A DNA stretch of 30,917 nt from Bacteroidales bacterium (GTDB taxonomy: Bacteria > Bacteroidota > Bacteroidia > Bacteroidales > Bacteroidaceae), in the NCBI GenBank assembly GCA_004557285.1, contig SFEK01000005.1, forward strand, positions 1 to 30,917, given 5' to 3'. Each line of letters starts with the position of its first letter. Position 1 is the first letter of the stretch. Below are positions 23,090 to 30,821 of this stretch, piece after piece. Under the pieces are notes generated by a model. That model made no database searches. It saw only the letters and a program-made list of their open reading frames with translations, and was not told the DNA's origin. The position numbers were made by a program, and so were the translations under genes.

Positions 23090-25966
23090 ATGAGCAAGTT
23101 TCTTGAATATGTAGCCAAGGATATGATAGCCAAATATGGCAACAACATGGCCGATGTGGCCGTGGTATTTCCCAACAAGCGTGCCGCACTGTTCCTCAAC
23201 GAACAATTAGCCAAGGCAGCCGGCCAACCGATATGGGCTCCAGCCTACTACACCATCAGCGAGTTTTTCAGAAACAACTCGTCATTGAGCATCGGCGACC
23301 CCATCAAACTCACCTGCGACCTGCACAAGAGCTTTGTGGCATGCACGGGCATCGACGAGACACTCGACCATTTTTACGGATGGGGACAGCTGCTGCTGGC
23401 CGATTTCGACGACATCGACAAGAACATGGCCGATGCCGCCAAGGTGTTCAGCAATGTGAGCGACCTGCACCAGCTCGACGACCTGTCATACCTCACCGAG
23501 GAGCAGAAGGCATTGCTGCGACAATTCTTCATCAACTTCACCGACAGCGACGACAGTCAGCTCAAGCAGCGATTCATGAGTCTGTGGTGCCATTTCCACG
23601 ACATCTACCGTGATTACCACGACCGCCTGCACAAGCAAGGCATAGCCTACGAAGGCATGTTATATCAAGAGGTGGCAGAACATTGCAGCGACCTGTCATT
23701 TCCGCACAAGGCCTACCTCTTTGTGGGCTTCAATGTCATCCAGCAGGTGGAGCAGCGCATATTCTCATGGCTGCACAAACAGGGCAAGGCGCATTTCTAT
23801 TGGGATTTCGACCGTTATTACATGCCCAAGCCACACGACCCACTGCCCCACGAGGCAGGCTGCTACATCTCGCAATACCTGCAACATTTTCCCAATGAAC
23901 TTGACAATACCGACGGCGACATCTATGACAACATGGCAAAGCCGCGACAGGTGAACATCATCTCGGCCACCACCGAGAACATACAGGCCAGATATATCAG
24001 CCAATGGTTGAGGGAAAACGACCGCTATCAACACGGCAAGGACACGGCCATCGTTCTGTGCAACGAAAACCTGCTGCCGGTGGCCATCCACTGTTTTCCC
24101 CAAGAGGTTGACAAGGTCAATATCACCACTGGGTTCCCCTTGTCGCAGGCCTCCGTCAGTTCGTTCATCTCACAGTATGTCGAACTCAAGACCTACGGAT
24201 ATTCCGCCGCCAATGATGCCTGGCGCAGGTCATACGTGGTCAAGGCGTTGTCGCATCCCTACACCCACTATATGGGAGAAGACTATGCCAAGATGCTTGA
24301 ACAGATCGGCCAGGCTCACGGACAGGTGCTCACCCCAGAAACGATACCCGGTTTGTCTGACCCCTTGGGCATCTTCGAGCCACCCACCAACAACATGCAC
24401 ACCGTGACCTGCCTGCTGAACCTGCTGCAGACCATTGGCAGGAATGCGGTGCAGGATGCCGATGCCGCCAACAACCCGCTGTTCCAGGAGTCAGTATTCA
24501 GGGCCTATACCTTGATCAACCGTTTGGGCGACCTCATCGCTGCAGGCGACCTTGACGTGGATGGCATCACCCTGCAGAAACTCATTGTGCAACTGATGGC
24601 CTCGACCTCCATTCCCTTTCATGGCGAACCGGCAGAGGGCATACAGCTCATGGGCGTGCTGGAGACGCGCAACCTCGATTTCGACCACATCCTGGTGCTA
24701 TCGTGCAACGAGGGCAACATGCCCAAGGGCGTCAACGACTCGTCGTTTATCCCCTACTCTATCAGAAAAGCCTACGGTCTGACCACCATCGACAACAAGG
24801 TGGCCATCTATGCCTATTATTTCTACAACCTGCTGCAACGCTGCCACGACATCACCCTGGTGTATAACAATGCCACCGACAGCGGCAACACGGGAGAGAT
24901 GAGCCGCTTCATGCTGCAACTGCTGGTGGAGAGCAACTATGACATCAGGAAAACGAGCCTGCAGGCCGGACAGCAACAACTGTTCAGTCCGACAGCCGCG
25001 GTGGACAAAGACCCGCAGGTGATGAAAATCCTGCATGGCATGACCAGCATGTCGCCCACCGCCATCAACCGCTACATGCGCTGTCCGTTGATGTTCTACT
25101 ATAACCACATTGCAGACATCAAGGAACCCGAGGAAGATGCTGAGGGAATGGACAACCGCACATTCGGCAACATCTTCCACCTGGCAGCCGAAATGATTTA
25201 CGGAGACATGGCCGGAAAGGATGGCTGGATACGCCGGGAGGCACTGCAAAGGATAACCAAAGACGAGGGCTACATTACACGCATCGTTGACCGGGCCTTT
25301 GCTGAAACCATCTTCGGTAAAGGCATCAGGCGCAAACCCTCCTACAACGGTCTGCAGCTCATCAACCGCGAAGTCATCGTGCGTTATATCAGTAGGTTGC
25401 TGGAGATTGACAAGATGCTCGCCCCCTTCCGCATCATCGCCTTGGAAAAAAAGGTTTATACACCCATCACCTTCACCACCTCAGAGGGAGAACAGCACAT
25501 CAGTGTGGGAGGATATATCGACCGCCTGGACAAGATACACGACGACAGCATCAATACCGACCGCATACGTGTCATCGACTACAAGACGGGAGGCAGTGTG
25601 CCACGCGGCATCAACACCGTGGACGATGTGTTCGAGCATCCCATGCCGTCGGGCAAGCACACCGACTATTATCTGCAGGCCATGCTCTATTCGTGCATCG
25701 TGCGCCATGACAGCAGTATGGACAATGGCAACCTGGCGGTGAGCCCGGCATTGCTGTTCATCCAGCACACGCAAGAGGACAACTACGACCCCACGCTGAC
25801 CTTCGGCAAGGACCGCATCACCGACATCCTGACCTACGAAAAAGAATTCATGAATCATATCAAGGATATCATCGCCGAAATATTCGAGCCCAACATATCC
25901 TTCCTCCCCACCGAGGATGAGCGTATCTGCTCTACCTGCCCCTATCGCGGACTCTGCAACAGATAG
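23090..25966 (+). CDS. addB: AddB-like PD-(D/E)XK nuclease subunit with Fe-S cluster
   Basis: A 958-residue partner of the preceding helicase. The N-terminal part is an inactive helicase-like fold: there is no Walker A loop near the start, only VAVVFPNKRAALFLNEQL. LETRNLDFDHILVLSCNEGNMP (from about residue 525) is the AddB/RecC-like helicase motif VI region. The C-terminal nuclease has VGGYIDRLDKIH and VIDYKTGG with D830 and K832. Four cysteines, C665 (YMRCPLMF), C947, C950 and C956 (CSTCPYRGLC), match the AddB [4Fe-4S] arrangement that staples the nuclease domain. It cuts one DNA strand during break resection. It ends 22 bp from the convergent cdd gene. Confidence 0.92.
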   Translation: MSKFLEYVAKDMIAKYGNNMADVAVVFPNKRAALFLNEQLAKAAGQPIWAPAYYTISEFFRNNSSLSIGDPIKLTCDLHKSFVACTGIDETLDHFYGWGQLLLADFDDIDKNMADAAKVFSNVSDLHQLDDLSYLTEEQKALLRQFFINFTDSDDSQLKQRFMSLWCHFHDIYRDYHDRLHKQGIAYEGMLYQEVAEHCSDLSFPHKAYLFVGFNVIQQVEQRIFSWLHKQGKAHFYWDFDRYYMPKPHDPLPHEAGCYISQYLQHFPNELDNTDGDIYDNMAKPRQVNIISATTENIQARYISQWLRENDRYQHGKDTAIVLCNENLLPVAIHCFPQEVDKVNITTGFPLSQASVSSFISQYVELKTYGYSAANDAWRRSYVVKALSHPYTHYMGEDYAKMLEQIGQAHGQVLTPETIPGLSDPLGIFEPPTNNMHTVTCLLNLLQTIGRNAVQDADAANNPLFQESVFRAYTLINRLGDLIAAGDLDVDGITLQKLIVQLMASTSIPFHGEPAEGIQLMGVLETRNLDFDHILVLSCNEGNMPKGVNDSSFIPYSIRKAYGLTTIDNKVAIYAYYFYNLLQRCHDITLVYNNATDSGNTGEMSRFMLQLLVESNYDIRKTSLQAGQQQLFSPTAAVDKDPQVMKILHGMTSMSPTAINRYMRCPLMFYYNHIADIKEPEEDAEGMDNRTFGNIFHLAAEMIYGDMAGKDGWIRREALQRITKDEGYITRIVDRAFAETIFGKGIRRKPSYNGLQLINREVIVRYISRLLEIDKMLAPFRIIALEKKVYTPITFTTSEGEQHISVGGYIDRLDKIHDDSINTDRIRVIDYKTGGSVPRGINTVDDVFEHPMPSGKHTDYYLQAMLYSCIVRHDSSMDNGNLAVSPALLFIQHTQEDNYDPTLTFGKDRITDILTYEKEFMNHIKDIIAEIFEPNISFLPTEDERICSTCPYRGLCNR

Positions 25967-25988
25967 CGGCAGGCGGGGCTACAGCACG

Positions 25989-26468
25989 TCATCTCATTGA
26001 GGCATCAACAAAGCACAAAGGCAACAGGTCCTTGATGCTGTTCACCACAATCACGCCATCGGTGCCATAAAGATAGAGGCGTATGTCACGCTGATAACGC
26101 TGCTCCATCTCCAGTATCACCTGTCGGCACGACCCGCAGGGCGACACGGGTGTGGCCACAAGACCATGCTTGTTTTTGGCGGCAATGGCTATGGCCACAA
26201 TGGCCTTGTCGGGATAATTGCTCTGCGCATTGAACACGGCAGCCCTTTCGGCACACAGGGTCACGGGAAAAGCGGCGTTCTCCTGGTTGGCACCGATGAT
26301 GGTCTGCCCGTCGTCGAGCATCAGGGCAGCCCCCACATGAAAATCAGAATAGGGGGCATACGAATGAGCTGTTGCCTCAATGGCCCGCTGCACGAGCAGT
26401 TGGCCTGTTTCATCCAGTTCGTCCAAGGCGTATTGGCCGAACTCCAGTATTGTCTTCAATGTTTTCAT
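25989..26468 (-). CDS. cdd: Cytidine deaminase
   Basis: A 159-residue zinc enzyme converting cytidine and deoxycytidine to uridine and deoxyuridine in pyrimidine salvage. The catalytic motif C72-A-E74 (TLCAERAAVFNAQ) and the second zinc site P-C111-GSC114-RQ give three cysteine ligands and the proton-shuttling glutamate, the tetrameric-type cytidine deaminase pattern. SYAPYSDFHVGAAL (36-49) and the N61-x-E63-NAAF segment bind the nucleoside. Its ATG overlaps the stop of the upstream lipoprotein gene as ATGA, so translation is probably coupled. Cytosolic, with no signal peptide. Confidence 0.95.
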   Translation of the reverse strand: MKTLKTILEFGQYALDELDETGQLLVQRAIEATAHSYAPYSDFHVGAALMLDDGQTIIGANQENAAFPVTLCAERAAVFNAQSNYPDKAIVAIAIAAKNKHGLVATPVSPCGSCRQVILEMEQRYQRDIRLYLYGTDGVIVVNSIKDLLPLCFVDASMR

Positions 26469-27916
26469 TCTTCGTTTCTCCTTTCATAGCACCCGATGTC
26501 CGGCCGTTCACCTCTCAACAGCCCGTCACGGTCTTCGGGCAGAGACAGCGTAGGTTCAGCCCTGTCGATGGCCAACGACACCGAGTCGAGATGAAAGTCA
26601 TACCGTTGTTGGTCGCTATCCACCAGCTTGAAGTTCTTGTAGCCCGAAACGGTCGACGTGTCGCTCACGTCTTCCCAGGTCACGTTGACCACATAGTCGC
26701 TGGCTTCAATCTCCGGGGTGCGCAATATCGAGTTGACAAATTTATACATAAACACGGTGGTGCTGTCGTTGCTGCTGCCAAACACCACATCATCGGCATA
26801 TCCTGTCACGATGCTGTTGATGCAGTCCATCTGATACAACGGCAGCGACACATCGTCCCTGAAGTTGGTATAGCGCAGGGCAGCACCACGACTGGCATCA
26901 AAGGGATAGAACTGTGCGATGGTGCAATGCTGCAGCAGGGCGGCTCCGCCGAAGATGGCCACACAGTCGTTGAGGGCATTCGAAATCTGCGAGTTTCTGA
27001 TGTCGAGCACGCAGTTTTCGGCCTTCACGCCATAGCCCTGGCAGTTGTGCACGGTGCTGTTGTACAGCTGGAGTTTCACGCGCGAGAGGTCAGACGAGTC
27101 GCACACCACACCGTCGAAGGTGCTGTGAATGTCGGTATAGTTGATGCTGTTTTCATAAGACGACGAATGAAACCTGATGCCTTTCCACTGTCCGCTCACC
27201 ATGTCATAGGGCAGATAGTCGAACATGCGGTCAGTGCGGTCGCCGCGCATCACCACATTACGCTCTCCGGTGCCGTTGGTCTGCAGTCGTCCATACACAT
27301 CGATGCCTGCATTGCCGTGAAAATACAAGGTGGTGCCTGCTGTCACCGTGAGTGTGGCCAGGCTATCTACGGTTATTCCGCCATAAATCACTACTGGTTT
27401 GTCGGGACTGTCCATCACCGTGTCGTTACTCACCTTCAGGTTGTTGAGCAATGTGGCATCCCACGACCAGGCATTGAGGGCCACCTTCTGCTCTACGCCG
27501 CTCTCCAGGGCAAACACCAGTTCGTCTTCGAGCAACTGCGGTGTCTGCTTGCCGTTGACGGGAGAGGTGAGTTCCACGAACACGCGCACACTGTCGCCCT
27601 TTCTGATTTCAAGGTTACTGGTCTGGTAGCCGTAGGTTGGGCTGAGGTATTCGCCATCGACATTCACGCGGAAGCCGCTTTGGTTGCCGTTGGCCAGTCG
27701 CACAGTCATGCAGCGTATGCCGTCGCCCGACTTGTTATACACCCAAAACGAACGTGTGGATGAGGGTACTCTTGAAAACACCGTGTCAAGAGCTATGGTA
27801 TCCTGCGAAAAGGTGAGGCGATTGGCCGTGCTGAGGGTGAACGAATCATCATCCGCACACGACCACAGGCTGTAGAGGGCAGACAGAAGCCCTATCAATG
27901 CAAAAAACTTTCTCAT
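26465..27916 (-). CDS. Right-handed parallel beta-helix lipoprotein
   Basis: A 483-residue lipoprotein with lipobox LYSLWSC (C20), followed by ADDD, which in Bacteroidota resembles a surface-export signal. Residues about 30-160 are beta-sandwich-like (SFWVYNKSGDGIRCMTVRLA, GDSVRVFVELTSPV). Residues about 165-420 hold the short repeats of a pectate-lyase-like parallel beta-helix (IDVYGRLQTNG, WKGIRFHSSS, NYTDIHSTFDGVV, LQLYNSTVHNC, CVLDIRNSQISN, LQHCTIAQFY). The C-terminus DRDGLLRGERPDIGCYE resembles a choice-of-anchor Q type end. The substrate is unknown, and I see no clear catalytic residues, so binding or adhesion is as likely as lyase activity. It overlaps cdd by 4 bases and follows gldB by 48 bp. 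Confidence 0.8.
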   Translation of the reverse strand: MRKFFALIGLLSALYSLWSCADDDSFTLSTANRLTFSQDTIALDTVFSRVPSSTRSFWVYNKSGDGIRCMTVRLANGNQSGFRVNVDGEYLSPTYGYQTSNLEIRKGDSVRVFVELTSPVNGKQTPQLLEDELVFALESGVEQKVALNAWSWDATLLNNLKVSNDTVMDSPDKPVVIYGGITVDSLATLTVTAGTTLYFHGNAGIDVYGRLQTNGTGERNVVMRGDRTDRMFDYLPYDMVSGQWKGIRFHSSSYENSINYTDIHSTFDGVVCDSSDLSRVKLQLYNSTVHNCQGYGVKAENCVLDIRNSQISNALNDCVAIFGGAALLQHCTIAQFYPFDASRGAALRYTNFRDDVSLPLYQMDCINSIVTGYADDVVFGSSNDSTTVFMYKFVNSILRTPEIEASDYVVNVTWEDVSDTSTVSGYKNFKLVDSDQQRYDFHLDSVSLAIDRAEPTLSLPEDRDGLLRGERPDIGCYERRNEE

Positions 27917-27964
27917 ATTCTAAATAACGCCTGCTTGGCCGAAATATTGCGTCAAAAGAAGAAA

Positions 27965-28777
27965 TCATCCTTTGTTCGCCTTGATGATGGGCTGATGGTC
28001 GTTATTGCGCAAAAGACTGTCCAAGGTCAGGTCTTTGTTCCTTTTCATATAGTTATCCACCATATTGATATACTTTGAACGGAAGAATTTGCACTCCAAG
28101 GCCTGGTTGCACACCCACATGATTTTGCCGATGTGCAGGTCGCGGTCAATCTGCGAACGTTGTTCAAAATCGGGCATGGGATAGAGGCTCAACAGGTAAA
28201 AGCTCAGGCAGTCGGGCACGATATAGCTGCGGCTCATGGCCTTGAGCTGTGAGGCGGAATAGAATTTCTTGTAGAGCGGATAGTCTTCGCCAAGATACTT
28301 GTCGAGCGAGATGCCGATGCTCTGGTTGCCGATGACGATGCTCTGGTCAAGAGCACCTATCTGCGCATAGACCTGCGGCAAGGGCATGTCGGGGAGGCGA
28401 CCCTTGAGATTGAAGAATGCCTTGTTGAGCTGCTGGTTGATGTCGTCCATATTGGCATACTGCGACTCGGCGTCGGAGACAATCATCTGCAAGGTGGAGT
28501 CTTGGAAAAAGGTGAGGAACTTTTTGTTGATCTGTGGGTCGTTCACCTCGCCGATATGCAGGATATCCTCGATGAGCGTGCGTGTCTCCATGGGATATTC
28601 AGTGCTCATCTGCTGCAATGCCGAGAAATCGCCCGTGGTGAGATATTGGCTCTCCAAACGGTCGTAGCGGAACACCTCCATGCGATGTTCCGATTCTTCT
28701 TCAAACGGCTTCAACCTCAGTTCACAGGCCGAAAGAAGAAACGATGCCACAAGCAATAACCAACCCGATTTATTCAT
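27965..28777 (-). CDS. gldB: GldB-like gliding-motility-family lipoprotein
   Basis: A 270-residue lipoprotein with lipobox LLSAC (C18). Family-like segments are VFRYDRLESQYL, MSTEYPMETRTLIEDILHIGEVNDP, SIGISLDKYLGEDYPLYKKFY and IVPDCLSFYLLSLYPMPDF. GldB is needed for gliding in Flavobacterium, but homologues are common in non-gliding Bacteroidales, where the role is unclear; the fold resembles zinc-protease-like DUF2268 proteins, with no intact zinc motif seen. An ATG at 28795 is in frame, but the promoter box ends at 28797, so transcription would start at or after that codon. The ATG at 28777 is therefore chosen, and it gives a normal lipoprotein signal. Confidence 0.8.
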   Translation of the reverse strand: MNKSGWLLLVASFLLSACELRLKPFEEESEHRMEVFRYDRLESQYLTTGDFSALQQMSTEYPMETRTLIEDILHIGEVNDPQINKKFLTFFQDSTLQMIVSDAESQYANMDDINQQLNKAFFNLKGRLPDMPLPQVYAQIGALDQSIVIGNQSIGISLDKYLGEDYPLYKKFYSASQLKAMSRSYIVPDCLSFYLLSLYPMPDFEQRSQIDRDLHIGKIMWVCNQALECKFFRSKYINMVDNYMKRNKDLTLDSLLRNNDHQPIIKANKG

Positions 28778-28796
28778 AAGCTTAAGAAATTCCATG

Positions 28797-28828
28797 CAAA
28801 AGTACGAAAGAATATCGAATTATACAAA
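28797..28828 (-). promoter_or_regulatory. Promoter (-33 and -7) for gldB
   Basis: On the minus strand TTTG (28828-28825) is followed after 20 bp by TACTTTTG (28804-28797). It is one of the best promoter matches in the window, and it decides the start codon of gldB because transcription would begin near 28790. Confidence 0.68.
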
Positions 28829-28963
28829 CAATTTGCTAAAAATATTAAAATTACTGGTATATCTACATCTCCTTTATGAATGTAAAAAATGGCCTACAAG
28901 CCACTAAGAGCCGTTAACAGCAAAGGACAATGTGTTAAAAGTGGACAAATATTTAACCAAAAT

Positions 28964-28985
28964 GAGCAATTAACAAATTTTGCTC
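28964..28985. repeat. Inverted repeat upstream of htrA, possible operator
   Basis: GAGCAA (28964-28969) and TTGCTC (28980-28985) are perfect 6-bp arms separated by 10 bp, ending 2 bp before the -7 box. The position covers the -33 area, where a regulator could block or recruit polymerase. Six-base arms can occur by chance. Confidence 0.35.
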
Positions 28986-28986
28986 C

Positions 28987-28994
28987 TAATTTTG
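28987..28994 (+). promoter_or_regulatory. Promoter -7 box for htrA
   Basis: TAATTTTG followed by C matches the -7 consensus; transcription would start near 29001, giving a leader of about 50 nt. No TTG at 19-21 bp upstream, where the inverted repeat 28964-28985 lies instead, suggests possible activator dependence. Confidence 0.6.
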
Positions 28995-29050
28995 CAGCCG
29001 TCAAAAACGAATGGTAAATCTGAATAAAAACATAACGTAAAAAAACATCA

Positions 29051-30505
29051 ATGACAATGAAAAAGTTTTCCAACTATTTCGTCTATGCGATGTGTCTGTT
29101 TACACTCGCTTTTTCAACAGGGGCTTATTTGAAGGCCAATGCTTCCACCGCCCCAGGACAACCCGTTGACCTGACTTATGCTGCCGACAAGGCGCTGCCT
29201 GCGGTTGTCCACATCAAATACCTACAGAACAGCAAGGTGCAGACCGTTGAGATGCAGTCTGACCCCTTTGAGGATTTCTTCGGTCCCTTCGGCTTCTTCG
29301 GCAACCCTGGCAGAGGGGGCACACAGAAGAGACAGGTGCAGACCCCCAAGAAAGAAGGTTCTGGCTCGGGTGTCATCATCTCGGCCGACGGTTTTATTGT
29401 CACCAACAACCATGTGGTAGAGGGTGCCGACGAACTCACCGTGACGCTCAACGACAACCGCGAGTTTTCTGCCCGCATCATCGGTACTGACAAGAAGACC
29501 GACCTTGCACTCATCAAGATCGACGGCAAAAACCTGCCCACCCTGCCCATCGGCGACAGCGACAAACTGAAGGTGGGTGAATGGGTGCTTGCCGTGGGCA
29601 ACCCCTTCCGCCTCAACTCTACCGTCACCGCTGGCATCGTGAGCGCCAAGGCACGCTCTCTTGGTGCCAACGACATCGAGTCGTTCATCCAGACCGATGC
29701 GGCCATCAACGCCGGCAACTCTGGCGGTGCACTGGTCAACACCCAGGGCGAACTGGTGGGCATCAATGCCATGCTCTACTCGCAGACGGGCAGCTACAGC
29801 GGCTATGGCTTTGCCATTCCTACCACCATCATGAACAAAGTGGTGGCCGACCTCAAGCAGTATGGCACCGTGCAGCGTGCCGTGATCGGTGTGGCCGGCA
29901 TGGATGTCAACAAATACATCGACATGCAGAAGGAGAAAGGCAACGAACTTGACCTGGGCACCATGGAAGGTGTGTATGTATCTGAAGTGGAGGATGCCGG
30001 TGCCGCATCTGATGCCGGCATCGAGAAGGGTGATGTCATCACCGCCATCGACGGCAAGAAAATCAAGAAGATTACCGAACTTTGGGAATACCTCGCCAAC
30101 AAACGTCCGGGCGACAAGATCACGCTCACCTTCCTGCACAACAAGAAGAGCAAGACCGAGACCGTGACCCTGAAAAACGCACAGGGCAATACCAAGGTGG
30201 TGAAGAACGCCGACCTCGACATCCTGGGCTGCTCGTTCCGCGAGGTGAACGAGAGCGAGAAGAGCCAGCTCAACATCACCTTCGGTCTGTGTGTGATGAA
30301 GGTCAACGACGGCATCTTCAAGGAGCACGGCATCAGCAAGGGCTTCATCATCCAGCGTGTCAACGACGAGACCATCAAGACCATCGACGACCTGCAGAAA
30401 GCCGTCAAGGATGCCTCGGTGAGCAAAGACCCCGTGCTCTACATCCAGGGTATCTACCCCACCGGCAAGAAAGGCTACTTTGCCGTGACCCTGCAAAACA
30501 ACTGA
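29051..30505 (+). CDS. htrA: HtrA/Deg family periplasmic serine protease (Do-like)
   Basis: A 484-residue trypsin-like protease and chaperone of the envelope. The N-terminus is a signal peptide or membrane anchor (FVYAMCLFTLAFSTGAYLKA). The protease domain has the triad H121 (VTNNHVVEG), D151 (KKTDLALIKI) and S224 (INAGNSGGAL), with GSGSGVIIS before it. A phenylalanine- and glycine-rich LA-loop region lies at about 73-90 (DFFGPFGFFGNPGRGG). Two PDZ domains follow: the first at about 285-375 with GVYVSEVEDAGAASDAGIEKGDVI, the second at about 390-480 with GISKGFIIQRVNDETI. It degrades or refolds misfolded exported proteins and is typically stress induced. The ATG at 29057 (MKKFSNY) is an alternative start. 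An intron remnant begins 20 bp after the stop. Confidence 0.95.
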   Translation: MTMKKFSNYFVYAMCLFTLAFSTGAYLKANASTAPGQPVDLTYAADKALPAVVHIKYLQNSKVQTVEMQSDPFEDFFGPFGFFGNPGRGGTQKRQVQTPKKEGSGSGVIISADGFIVTNNHVVEGADELTVTLNDNREFSARIIGTDKKTDLALIKIDGKNLPTLPIGDSDKLKVGEWVLAVGNPFRLNSTVTAGIVSAKARSLGANDIESFIQTDAAINAGNSGGALVNTQGELVGINAMLYSQTGSYSGYGFAIPTTIMNKVVADLKQYGTVQRAVIGVAGMDVNKYIDMQKEKGNELDLGTMEGVYVSEVEDAGAASDAGIEKGDVITAIDGKKIKKITELWEYLANKRPGDKITLTFLHNKKSKTETVTLKNAQGNTKVVKNADLDILGCSFREVNESEKSQLNITFGLCVMKVNDGIFKEHGISKGFIIQRVNDETIKTIDDLQKAVKDASVSKDPVLYIQGIYPTGKKGYFAVTLQNN

Positions 30506-30525
30506 TGTAGTTCCGTCAACTGATC

Positions 30526-30630
30526 ATCGAGTAGGAGGAAAACGAAGTAGTTTTTCTCCTACTTTCGTTTTCCGACCTCTCACACCACCGTACGTGCGGT
30601 TCCGCATACGGCGGTTCCTATCTTGGGGGC
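30526..30630 (-). mobile_element. Orphan 3' end of a group II intron (domains V and VI)
   Basis: Read on the minus strand, bases 30615-30584 form the domain V hairpin: a 9-bp lower stem (with one G-T pair) from ACCGCCGTA and TACGGTGGT, a 2-nt CG bulge, and an upper TGCG/CGCA stem closed by GAAC. Then GTGAGAGG leads to a domain VI-like hairpin with arms 30559-30573 and 30537-30550 (14 bp plus one bulge). The sequence ends in CCTACTCGAT at 30526, like group II intron 3' ends. Domains I-IV and the reverse transcriptase ORF are absent, since the DNA 5' of domain V (beyond about 30630) is unrelated AT-rich sequence. On the plus strand the long hairpin could stop htrA transcripts. The right-hand limit is approximate. 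Confidence 0.75.
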
Positions 30631-30821
30631 CTTAAAAATGCAAGAATAGTTAATTATATTGCCTCAGTATGATTATTATTCTGAATATAATTTGTAACTT
30701 TGCACGCAAAATAGAATGATGCATATAACCAAACCTCACACCACAAACAGCTGGCTGTAAGGTTAGGTTGTGTCCAACCATCATAATATCGGATAAATAC
30801 CTTTTTTATAATGGCAAAAAG
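30631..30821. other. AT-rich intergenic region between intron remnant and last gene
   Basis: It contains a promoter-like box at 30695-30702 and a small hairpin (ACAG/CTGT around 30747-30758). The ATG at 30811 reads only four codons before a stop. I see no RNA gene. Confidence 0.45.
30695..30702 (+). promoter_or_regulatory. Promoter -7 box before the last, partial gene
   Basis: TAACTTTG followed by C is a close match to the Bacteroidota -7 element. It would give a leader of about 110 nt before the ATG at 30822. No TTG is seen at normal spacing. Confidence 0.5.

Noticed and set aside
26372..27763. A 463-codon plus-strand frame opposite the beta-helix lipoprotein
   Set aside because: It spans the cdd/lipoprotein junction on the wrong strand and shows no family features.
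29222..30496. A 424-codon minus-strand frame opposite htrA
   Set aside because: It is a shadow frame of the htrA gene, whose protease triad and PDZ domains are unmistakable.
30579..30744. The 10-mer CTCACACCAC occurring twice (30579-30588 and 30735-30744)
   Set aside because: Too short to call a target-site duplication or intron boundary, and the flanking bases do not match.
30735..30780. A possible tRNA or structured RNA around the ACAG/CTGT hairpin
   Set aside because: No cloverleaf or T-loop consensus can be drawn; the stem is only 4 bp.
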